DNA of 22,863 nt from a virus: positions 1 through 22,863 of IMG/VR virus record IMGVR_UViG_3300036850_000052. One strand, written 5' to 3'. Position numbers and translations under genes: made by a program. Under the pieces are notes generated by a model that did no database searches, had not been told where the DNA came from, and worked only from the letters and a program-made list of their open reading frames with translations. Below, one piece after another: positions 13,994-19,865 of the stretch (position 1 is its first letter; every line of letters begins with the position of its first letter).

Positions 13994-14575
13994 CTAGTTC
14001 AGGCCGAACAGCATCAGCTGATGCAGGGTGGTGGTGTTGCCCGCGGCGGACGCCGACCAGGTGCCGAATAGCTCGATGTAGTACTGGGTCGTGTCCAGCA
14101 GGCCGGTCAGGGTGCCCGCGAAGCCGACCGACAGGCCGGTGGCCACCGCCGCGCCGCCGGAGGCCGAGCCGCACATGTACCACTGGCCGTTGACCTGCAG
14201 GGTCATGCCGCCGGTCGTGCCGACCGCCTGGCAGGTGTAGTAGACGTCCAGGTGCCACGGGGCGGTGATGGCCGCCACGGGCGCGGTCGCGGCCATCACC
14301 GCGACCGCGTTGGCCTTGGTGCCCGCGACGGAGTCCAGGCCCAGGTTCACCGCGAACGTGGCCGCGGACGTGGTCGCGATGGTCCCCTCGGCGTGCAGGT
14401 ACAGGCCGCGGCCGACGCCGTTCGGCACCGACCCGAAGTACCCGCCCGGGATGGTCGGCAGCGGGGCGGTGGCGGCCAGCGCCGAGAACACCGCCTCGGT
14501 GGTGTACGTGTTCTTGGTGACCGCTGCCGGCAGTGTGTAGAGCAGTTCGGCCTGGGTGCCGGTTAAGAAGCTCAC
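13994..14575 (-). CDS. Hypothetical Ala/Gly/Thr-rich beta virion protein
   Basis: The 193-residue protein begins SFLTGTQAELLYTLPAAVTK and then shows alternating short strands and Gly turns (GGYFGSVPNGVGRGLYLHAE, WHLDVYYTCQAVGTTGGMTL, YYIELFGTWSA). It ends in NTTTLHQLMLFGLN. Low charge and strand periodicity resemble jelly-roll phage surface proteins. The start is GTG, with GAGGGCGGG a few bases upstream. The neighbour upstream ends nine bases away, so the four genes form one transcription unit. I recognise no family. Confidence 0.72.
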   Translation of the reverse strand: MSFLTGTQAELLYTLPAAVTKNTYTTEAVFSALAATAPLPTIPGGYFGSVPNGVGRGLYLHAEGTIATTSAATFAVNLGLDSVAGTKANAVAVMAATAPVAAITAPWHLDVYYTCQAVGTTGGMTLQVNGQWYMCGSASGGAAVATGLSVGFAGTLTGLLDTTQYYIELFGTWSASAAGNTTTLHQLMLFGLN

Positions 14576-14584
14576 GGCCCGCCC

Positions 14585-15037
14585 TCAGCAGCGCTCGAAG
14601 ATCATGGTGGCGTTGCAGTTGACGGCCTGCGCCGCCGTCAACCGCAGCCCGATCAGGTTCGACACCGCCGTGTCCGGGGTCCGATCACGCGGGTAGTCGT
14701 AGACGATCGCACCACCATTCGGGGTCAACGAATACCGGTCCACCGCCGTCGGGGTGGTCGGCTCCACCGAGTAGTTGTACTTGGTGGTGAACCCGGCGGT
14801 AATCGCCCGGCCGTACGCCTGCACCACCGTGCCGGCGGTGCCGGTCCCGTCCGTCGTCCAGGTGACGATCTCCACCACGACCGGTGTGTTGGCCGCGGTG
14901 ACGCCATCGAACCCGAGCCGGAAACCGACCAGGTCGACGCCGAACTGCGCCGGTGCGATCACCGAGAGGACGGTTTTTGCGGTGCCGCCCACCAGCGCAA
15001 CGGGAGCGCCGACCTCGGCGGTGTATCCAGCTTTCAT
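14585..15037 (-). CDS. Hypothetical beta-rich protein, first gene of the accessory neck block
   Basis: The 150-residue protein has a good AGGAGAG ribosome site before the ATG. The sequence has clear strands (KTVLSVIAPAQFGVDLVGFR, VVVEIVTWTTDG, TKYNYSVEPTTPTAVDRYSL) and a closing LIGLRLTAAQAVNCNATMIF. This style is common in phage capsid-attached or tail-surface proteins, but I cannot name a family. The order adaptor, this gene, three further beta-rich genes, stopper is unusual. A role on the virion surface near the portal vertex is inference from position only. Confidence 0.74.
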   Translation of the reverse strand: MKAGYTAEVGAPVALVGGTAKTVLSVIAPAQFGVDLVGFRLGFDGVTAANTPVVVEIVTWTTDGTGTAGTVVQAYGRAITAGFTTKYNYSVEPTTPTAVDRYSLTPNGGAIVYDYPRDRTPDTAVSNLIGLRLTAAQAVNCNATMIFERC

Positions 15038-15104
15038 GACATCTCTCCTGCGTTGGTGGGCGATGTGCGGTAGCGGTTCGGATCAGGCGGCGATCGGGCC
15101 GATG

Positions 15105-15638
15105 TCAGGCGACGGCGATGGGCCGGTAGCGGGCGATCACGGCCGCCGGGTCTTCGCTGACGTAGATCGGCTTCCCGTCGTAGCGGACCGTGTAGTCATC
15201 GATCTGTTCCATGGACACACCCGGCGTCGGCTGCGCGTACTGCCGGCCGGCCATCTGCAGCACGGCTTTCTTCACGTCGTCGGGGACGGTGGTGTAGCCG
15301 AACGTGTAGTCGATTTCCAGTTTGTCGGGTGGGAAGCCGTTACTGGCGCCGAACGCCGACGACGAGTAGACGACGTCGCCGATGAGAGTCCAGCTGCTGG
15401 TGACCACTACCCCGTTGAGCCGCACCTGTGTGACAGCGGTGACCGGGTGGGCGGGAAGGTAGATGCGGTAGTCGCCCTCCGCCGCCCGCGTGTACGTGGC
15501 GGTCTGCGACGCGAACCAGGTGGACGCCGCGGTCGAAAAGTCAGCTGACGCGAGCGTGAGCGCCTGCGTGGCCGAATAGGTGTCGAGATCTTTCTGCAGA
15601 AACCCGGCGAGCTCGGTGGGGGTCGCGTACATCACCAT
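15105..15638 (-). CDS. Head-tail adaptor / connector (HK97 gp6-like)
   Basis: This 177-residue protein begins YATPTELAGFLQKDLDTYSA, has a helix with the STAASTWFASQT segment, and then a beta hairpin (DYRIYLPAHPVTAVTQVRLN). DKLEIDYTFGYTTVPDDVKK and a C-terminal helix (AVLQMAGRQYAQPTPGVSME) follow. This helix-strand-helix layout with the YGYxxVPxDVK motif is characteristic of gp6/gp15-type adaptors that bind under the portal ring. A GTAGGGGG ribosome site lies eight bases before the ATG. A structured 115-bp gap separates it from the preceding small head gene. Confidence 0.88.
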   Translation of the reverse strand: MVMYATPTELAGFLQKDLDTYSATQALTLASADFSTAASTWFASQTATYTRAAEGDYRIYLPAHPVTAVTQVRLNGVVVTSSWTLIGDVVYSSSAFGASNGFPPDKLEIDYTFGYTTVPDDVKKAVLQMAGRQYAQPTPGVSMEQIDDYTVRYDGKPIYVSEDPAAVIARYRPIAVA

Positions 15639-15753
15639 GTCAGCGACCCCCTACCTGTTCGGTTGATCCGGTGTTGAAGTGTCGGGGCCGAGTGTGGTGC
15701 TCGCTTGCTTAGCCGCCAGTGTGGCCACCCCTGGCGGAACCCCGACACCCCGT
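15639..15753 (-). other. Intergenic region with nested hairpin between head and adaptor genes
   Basis: This 115-base gap holds a nested inverted repeat. The outer arms GTGTCGGGG (15679-15687) and CCCCGACAC (15740-15748) are perfect complements (9 bp). The inner arms CCGCCAG (15713-15719) and CTGGCGG (15731-15737) pair over 7 bp. There is no U-tract, so a classical terminator is unlikely; an RNA processing site, a 3' stabiliser or a translation control element are options. Confidence 0.65.
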
Positions 15754-16053
15754 CTACTTCTGCCGAAGCAGTGTGGCCGTGCCATCAGCGACGGTGGCAC
15801 CCACCGCCGGCGGAGACGGCTCTGACGCCGCCGTGGTGCCCGCCACGGTCACGATGTACTTCGTGCCGCCCGCGAACTGCAGCTCCTGGTTCAACGTGAC
15901 CGCGGTCGTGTTGGCCCGCAGAATCCGCCGCAATGCCCGACCCATGAAGTCGGCCGTGGCTGTGGTCGCCCGGCCTAGGGAGTCGAGCGAGTTGACCGTC
16001 GGCGCCTGCAGGTCCCGGCCTAGGAAGTCCTCGCGGAAGTTCGTCGTCGCCAT
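15754..16053 (-). CDS. Small head-associated protein with DFLGR motifs
   Basis: The start is placed at the ATG at 16053, giving 99 residues that open MATTNFREDFLGRDL. The longer frame to 16104 adds an Arg/Pro-rich stretch overlapping the upstream gene. Three related motifs are spaced 11-15 residues apart: DFLGR (9-13), DSLGR (24-28) and DFMGR (35-39). A beta-rich C-terminal half follows (AVTLNQELQFAGGTKYIVTV). The gene sits two genes downstream of capsid and before the adaptor. Similar FREDFLGR openings occur in actinophage head-region proteins as I recall; a decoration or head-fibre-like role is a guess. Confidence 0.75.
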   Translation of the reverse strand: MATTNFREDFLGRDLQAPTVNSLDSLGRATTATADFMGRALRRILRANTTAVTLNQELQFAGGTKYIVTVAGTTAASEPSPPAVGATVADGTATLLRQK

Positions 16054-16057
16054 GGCG

Positions 16058-16396
16058 TCACTGCGCCCTGGCTGCGGCGATCTCGGCGCGGAGCCGGTCC
16101 GCACCCCACCGCTTGTCGACCTTCACGCCGAGGGCTTCCGCCTCGGCCCGCAGCTGCTCGAGGTCGCTGTCGTCCTGCGGCTCGACCGGCTGCTCGTCGG
16201 GCTGCGGTGCCGACTCGGGTGTGACCTCGGCGTCCGAGTCCTCGGCGTCGTCCTCGGCGGCGGGCTCCTGACCGGCCTGCACCTCCGCCTTCAGCGCGTC
16301 GAGTTGCGCCTTGGCCTCGTCGGTCTTCGGCTCGATCTCGTCCAGCTTCGACACGTCGATCGACCCGGTGACCGTGCCGTCTTCACTTACTTCCAT
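16058..16396 (-). CDS. Acidic hypothetical protein downstream of capsid
   Basis: The 112-residue protein has a highly acidic, low-complexity centre rich in Asp, Glu, Ala and Pro (AEDDAEDSDAEVTPESAPQP, about 47-75). A C-terminal helical segment (LEQLRAEAEALGVKVDKRWG) resembles the short helix-extension-helix modules of Rho-N/HeH-like domains. It has a GGAGAGG ribosome site and lies just after the capsid gene. Such small acidic proteins are common there in actinophages, but their job is unknown. They are too small to replace a scaffold, and here the scaffold appears fused to the capsid. Confidence 0.78.
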   Translation of the reverse strand: MEVSEDGTVTGSIDVSKLDEIEPKTDEAKAQLDALKAEVQAGQEPAAEDDAEDSDAEVTPESAPQPDEQPVEPQDDSDLEQLRAEAEALGVKVDKRWGADRLRAEIAAARAQ

Positions 16397-16428
16397 GATC
16401 TGCTTTCCTCTCCAGGGGCTAACGCGAC

Positions 16429-17679
16429 TCAGACCAGGTTCACAATCCGCTGCACGCCCGCCGTCTCGATCAGCATCGGCGTGAAGTACCCGGCGTAGGC
16501 GACCTGCACGCCGAGCACGCTCGGCTCAGTGACCTGGAGAGCACCGACCCGCTGCTCGTACACCTCGATCGCCCCCGAGGACACCACCGAACCGAGGTGG
16601 TTCGTGACCGTCGGGTAGCCGGGCGAGCAGATCACCGGGATGCCGGAGATGTTCCCCACCGTCCCCGCGCCGAAGTCGGCGGCGTTGAAGCCAGTCGACT
16701 GCGCGTTCTGCGGGTTGATCGGCGCGAACAGGGCGCCCCAGATGCCCAGCCGCGACGGCGGCACGACCAGCGCGACCCGGCCGACACCCTTCATCGTCGC
16801 GTACACGTTCGCGACCGCCGTCCACAGCGCTGCCGTCAGGGTGGCGGCCGTCTCAGCTCCGGCGGCACCGGCTACTTCCACGTTGTTCGCCTGGGTCTGG
16901 ATCAGCGTGCCCAGCACCGCCTCGGTCTGGACGGCGTACTGCGCCGCTAGGTCGGTGACCACGACGTCGAGCATGGACGGCTGTGCGAAGTCGATGTCCT
17001 GCCGGGACACGTTGACGTAGCCGCCGTAGGTGACCGCGGTGCCGGTGAGCCGGGTGATCGTCATCTTCTGCGACACCAGCTCGGTCTTCTCATCCGCGGG
17101 CGCACCGGCGGTGCCCTGCACGGCCACGGTAGTCCGCTGGGTGACCTTCGGCCGGTACCAGGTGGCCGACGGCAGGCTCCGCGGGCCGAGGAAGTTCACG
17201 GCCGGGCGGGAGGCGTCGATGAAGTTGACGACGTCGCCGATGATCGGGTCCGGGACGACACCGAGGTTGTCGGACGTCTTCTGATGCGCGGCGGCACGGG
17301 TGTACACCTCGAGCCGCTCCATCGCATCCCGGGAGCCGATGCTGCCGGCGATGTAGTCGACAAGATAGGCGCCGGTGGAGCGGTACTCGACCGGGCCGGA
17401 GTCGACCTGATTGCGGAGCCGGTCGAACTCGCGGTGCACGTCGGCGGCACGCTGCCGCGCGGCGGTGGTCCGCGACCGGTTCTCGTACAGGGACTTCAGC
17501 TGGTCGTCCAGGTTCTCCAGCCGCTTGCGGGCGTTGGCGGTGAGTTCCTTCTCGTTGTCGGATAGGTCACGGTCGCCGTCCTGGGCGTTCGCGATGACGC
17601 CTTCGATGAATGAGGAACGCTCTTCGATCTCGCGCTCGAGGCGCTCGATCATGGCGTCGCTGTGGGTGGTAGGTGGCAT
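16429..17679 (-). CDS. Major capsid protein (HK97 fold) with N-terminal delta/scaffold domain
   Basis: The protein has 416 residues from the ATG at 17679 (MPPTTHSDAMIERLEREIEE). The N-terminal ~100 residues are charged and coiled-coil-like (LEREIEERSSFIEGV, KRLENLDDQLKSLYENRSR), matching the delta domain that acts as scaffold and is removed by the prohead protease. The rest is the HK97 shell domain: strand-rich VVPDPIIGDVVNFIDASRPA, the EKTELVSQKMTITRLTGTAV segment, and a C-terminal P/A-domain region ending in VAYAGYFTPMLIETAGVQRI. An open frame continues upstream to 17853, but it overlaps the protease gene and lacks coding character. An AGAGAG ribosome site precedes the chosen ATG. Confidence 0.93.
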   Translation of the reverse strand: MPPTTHSDAMIERLEREIEERSSFIEGVIANAQDGDRDLSDNEKELTANARKRLENLDDQLKSLYENRSRTTAARQRAADVHREFDRLRNQVDSGPVEYRSTGAYLVDYIAGSIGSRDAMERLEVYTRAAAHQKTSDNLGVVPDPIIGDVVNFIDASRPAVNFLGPRSLPSATWYRPKVTQRTTVAVQGTAGAPADEKTELVSQKMTITRLTGTAVTYGGYVNVSRQDIDFAQPSMLDVVVTDLAAQYAVQTEAVLGTLIQTQANNVEVAGAAGAETAATLTAALWTAVANVYATMKGVGRVALVVPPSRLGIWGALFAPINPQNAQSTGFNAADFGAGTVGNISGIPVICSPGYPTVTNHLGSVVSSGAIEVYEQRVGALQVTEPSVLGVQVAYAGYFTPMLIETAGVQRIVNLV

Positions 17680-17809
17680 GGTGTCGTCTCTCTGAAGAGG
17701 GTTTGTGGTGTGTTCGGCCCTCTCGGCCAGGGAGCACCCGCTACGACCCGCCTCATTCGACGAGGCGACCACATCTGGGGGGTCGGTAGTGCTGAGGTCT
17801 TGCAAAAGG
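17680..17809 (-). other. Protease-capsid intergenic region with hairpins
   Basis: This 130-base gap contains CGCCTC (17749-17754) and GAGGCG (17762-17767), a 6-bp stem with a 7-base loop. A smaller GGCC-CTCTC-GGCC repeat lies at 17716-17728. Neither is followed by a clear U-tract and no strong -10/-35 pair is evident. It may set the higher expression of the capsid gene relative to the protease by RNA processing or a promoter I cannot resolve. Confidence 0.45.
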
Positions 17810-18679
17810 TCAGCGGCGAGACAGCCGCTCACGCTGCCACTCGAGCAGCTCATCGAGCGCCGGGGTTACCAGCGCCGGAAGCTCAGCGGCCAGCGCCGGC
17901 CGAACACCCTCACGGACGCTCAGCACTCGCGCGCCGGCGTAAGCCTCGTCGGAGGTGAACGCCAGGTGATCGACGAACGCCTGCTTGATGCGCCGGCTGC
18001 GGCTGCGCCGATCCAATTCCTGACCGGACCCGCGAACAGCGAACCCCACGGATACGCCGATCGCATCGTCCTCGGCTAGCGCCAGCGTGTCATGGCCCAG
18101 ATCGGTGTTCGCGATCTTGACGGCGGCGACGAGCCCCTCAGCCCGAGACGGGTGAAAGCTGAGCACCTTGCCGACGGTGAGCCGCTTGTCATGATCCCGG
18201 TTGGCGCGGACCCGATTCGGGCGCTTCTCGATCCCGTCGAAGGCGTGCGAGTCGAACGATTCCCGCCACATCTCTCCCCGGTACTCGACCATGGTCGGCT
18301 CGTCGTACGGCACCGCGATCACGTCGATGATCCGCTGCGGGATGTCGATATTTGCGACGTTCGACTCGCGGAACTCCAACGGCGCACGCGTCATCTCATC
18401 GTCGACCGCGAACGCGGCATCGGGGTCGGCTCGGTTCTCGGTGACTTTGATGCCGAACTTCTTCGCCGCGGCGCGGATCTTCGGCATGGCCTTGTCCCCG
18501 AACGGTGACTGCGGCGCGCGGGCCAGCGCATTGCGCACGTGCGCGGCGTCGTGGATCGGGAAGTGCCGCAGCGACCGCGGCACGGTCTTGCCCTGGTCGT
18601 CCTTCTTGCCGCCGCTTTCAATGTACGCAAAGGCAGAATCCGGGAGATCGTTGATTGCTGAGGACGACATCTCTGCCAT
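17810..18679 (-). CDS. Prohead protease (HK97/U35 type) with N-terminal DUF domain
   Basis: This 289-residue protein matures the prohead by cutting the capsid delta domain. Residues about 8-78 (INDLPDSAFAYIESGG ... FPIHDAAHVRNALAR ... KIRAAAKKFGI) match a small conserved phage domain often found in or next to head proteins. The serine protease domain spans about 100-250. H163 in NRDHDKRL and S210 in DAIGVSVGF fit the catalytic His and Ser of the U35 family. The C-terminus is Arg/Glu-rich. The order portal, protease, capsid is standard. Two HNH genes separate it from the portal gene. The start at 18679 is only 41 bases from the divergent HNH gene start. Confidence 0.9.
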   Translation of the reverse strand: MAEMSSSAINDLPDSAFAYIESGGKKDDQGKTVPRSLRHFPIHDAAHVRNALARAPQSPFGDKAMPKIRAAAKKFGIKVTENRADPDAAFAVDDEMTRAPLEFRESNVANIDIPQRIIDVIAVPYDEPTMVEYRGEMWRESFDSHAFDGIEKRPNRVRANRDHDKRLTVGKVLSFHPSRAEGLVAAVKIANTDLGHDTLALAEDDAIGVSVGFAVRGSGQELDRRSRSRRIKQAFVDHLAFTSDEAYAGARVLSVREGVRPALAAELPALVTPALDELLEWQRERLSRR

Positions 18680-18708
18680 GTGGACGGTCAGCCCCCAAAC
18701 AGTTCGTG

Positions 18709-18714
18709 TAGGCT
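18709..18714 (+). promoter_or_regulatory. -10 element of a leaderless promoter for the plus-strand HNH gene at 18721
   Basis: TAGGCT fits TANNNT and ends six bases before the GTG at 18721, so the transcript would start at the start codon. It is preceded by TCGTG, close to the TCGCG before the -10 of the HNH gene at 10165. No Shine-Dalgarno is present. The promoter lies in the 41-base gap shared with the divergent protease gene. Confidence 0.6.
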
Positions 18715-18720
18715 AAATCG

Positions 18721-19239
18721 GTGTCCGCCAAAACCTGTCTTCACTGCTCCGGGCCGATCGCGTCGCGTGGACCAAAGAGAGATGCGACCGTCAAGTTCTG
18801 CAGTCGGGACTGCGCCTTCGGTCACCAACGCGCTCGCTCCGCCGCAGATGGAACGGGCAGGCTGACCAAGGACTGCGAGACATGCGGGACGCCGTTCACG
18901 TACTACAAGTCGGTCCGGCCGCTCGCCGCCTACTGCTCCATAGGCTGCAAATCAGTCGGACATAGCAAGAAGCTCACTGGCAGGATCTTGGACGTCTATG
19001 GACGCGCCGCCACGTTCCGCAAGGCCATCCGTACGAAGTTCCTCGACCGCTGTGCGATCTGCGGCTGGGATGAAGCACCGAACGACGTCGCTCACATCGT
19101 GGCCAAGAAGGATGGTGGAGACGACTCGCTAGAAAACGTCGTGATGCTCTGCCCGAACCACCATCGCCTGTTCGACCGTGGCGAGATTCCTGTTGCGGAC
19201 ATCATCGCCGCCAGGTTGGCAATCGTTGTGCACGACTAG
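18721..19239 (+). CDS. HNH endonuclease with two zinc fingers, antisense to late genes
   Basis: The 172-residue protein starts at GTG. Two Cys4 zinc-finger-like modules come first (C6, C9, C27, C31 and C52, C55, C72, C76). The C-terminal HNH nuclease domain reads CAICGWDEAPNDVAHIVAKK with C111, C114 and H125, then ENVVMLCPNHHRLFD with N139, C144, H147 and H148. This is a free-standing homing-type nuclease; the fingers probably guide DNA binding. It is read against the late operon from its own leaderless promoter and converges on the minus-strand HNH gene, leaving seven bases between the stops. Its GC by spot count is about 60%, below the flanking structural genes. Confidence 0.93.
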   Translation: MSAKTCLHCSGPIASRGPKRDATVKFCSRDCAFGHQRARSAADGTGRLTKDCETCGTPFTYYKSVRPLAAYCSIGCKSVGHSKKLTGRILDVYGRAATFRKAIRTKFLDRCAICGWDEAPNDVAHIVAKKDGGDDSLENVVMLCPNHHRLFDRGEIPVADIIAARLAIVVHD

Positions 19240-19241
19240 CC

Positions 19242-19257
19242 GTCGGTCACGACCGAC
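19242..19257. other. Palindrome between two convergent HNH genes
   Basis: GTCGGTCACGACCGAC reads as a 6-bp stem with a CACG loop on either strand and spans the stop of the minus-strand HNH gene. It could form a hairpin in both converging transcripts. No U-tract follows on either strand, so terminator function is uncertain. Confidence 0.5.
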
Positions 19258-19284
19258 CAACACCCGTCAACGCCTGCGCAGCCA
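19247..19284. repeat. 38-bp direct repeat, distal copy (3' end of HNH gene)
   Basis: This copy matches 19828-19865 at 36 of 38 positions (differences at the 10th and 14th bases). It encodes the last residues and stop of the HNH protein, AAQALTGVGRS, against AAQALTGGGRS for the portal. The two copies are 581 bases apart start to start. Confidence 0.95.
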
Positions 19285-19831
19285 TCTCCTGCTTGAAGAT
19301 GCCGATCCAATCCGGCCCACCAGCCACGACCCAATCCAGGGCTTCCTGCTCCTGGCCCGGTTCAAAACTCGGCTGATATCGGTGGCACGAGCCACAGAGC
19401 GGAGCAAGATTCTGTGGCCCATCAAGGCCATCGAATACTCGGGTAATCAGGTGTGCTCGCTCTAGGTATGAACTCGATTGTTGCCAGCGCTCCCGTTCCC
19501 AGACTTCGCGAGCACGGGCAAGCTCGCGACGAACCGACTTCGCCGACTCTTCAAAGACCGCTATCCGACGTGCATAACGCGGGTGTCTACCAACGGCTAG
19601 CGCTTCCAGCATCACATCGATGGCGCTAATCGGATCAGCAAGATCCGGACAAGCGTCAGATTGGACTGGGATGTGTCTTCTGCAACCGAAGCAATGCGGG
19701 TTGGCCAGATCAACGTCGAAGGGTTCCCCGCGGTCATGCCAGTACCGCGCGATGGCGTACAGCGACGGCATCTGTCGCGGGCCACGATCACGAGAACCAA
19801 TGATCATCGCCCCGGATGACATCTCGCTCAC
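19247..19831 (-). CDS. HNH endonuclease inserted at the portal gene 3' end
   Basis: The 194-residue protein, read from a GTG that overlaps the portal stop (GTGA), has a CFGC pair at 47-50. A long Arg/Glu-rich helix (RRELARAREVWERERW) follows, then the HNH core ERAHLITRVFDGLDGPQNLA with H127 and N141, and LCGSCHRYQP with C146, C149 and H150. Internal ATGs at 19822 or 19807 are alternative starts. Unlike the other two HNH genes it is co-oriented with the late operon. Its final eleven residues repeat the portal C-terminus because the gene is bracketed by a 38-bp direct repeat. GC by spot count is about 57-58%, lower than the neighbours, consistent with a mobile gene. Confidence 0.92.
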   Translation of the reverse strand: MSEMSSGAMIIGSRDRGPRQMPSLYAIARYWHDRGEPFDVDLANPHCFGCRRHIPVQSDACPDLADPISAIDVMLEALAVGRHPRYARRIAVFEESAKSVRRELARAREVWERERWQQSSSYLERAHLITRVFDGLDGPQNLAPLCGSCHRYQPSFEPGQEQEALDWVVAGGPDWIGIFKQEMAAQALTGVGRS

Positions 19832-19865
19832 GACCGGCCACCACCCGTCAACGCCTGCGCAGCCA
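19828..19865. repeat. 38-bp direct repeat, proximal copy (3' end of portal gene)
   Basis: The copy covers the last codons and stop of the portal gene. With its partner at 19247-19284 it frames a 581-base unit carrying the HNH gene. Recombination between the copies would remove that unit and leave the portal reading frame and stop intact. Confidence 0.95.

Noticed and set aside
17680-17853. Longer capsid start
   Set aside because: The extension overlaps the protease gene, is Ser/Cys-rich noise and lacks a ribosome site; the ATG at 17679 fits the delta-domain start.
19247-19831. Group I intron or intein carrying the HNH gene
   Set aside because: The portal frame is complete with its own stop before the HNH gene, and no intein splicing motifs or intron-like joined frame is seen.
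19247-19865. 38-bp repeats as prophage attachment sites
   Set aside because: They lie inside coding ends, only 581 bases apart, with no integrase or tRNA gene; they relate to the HNH insertion.
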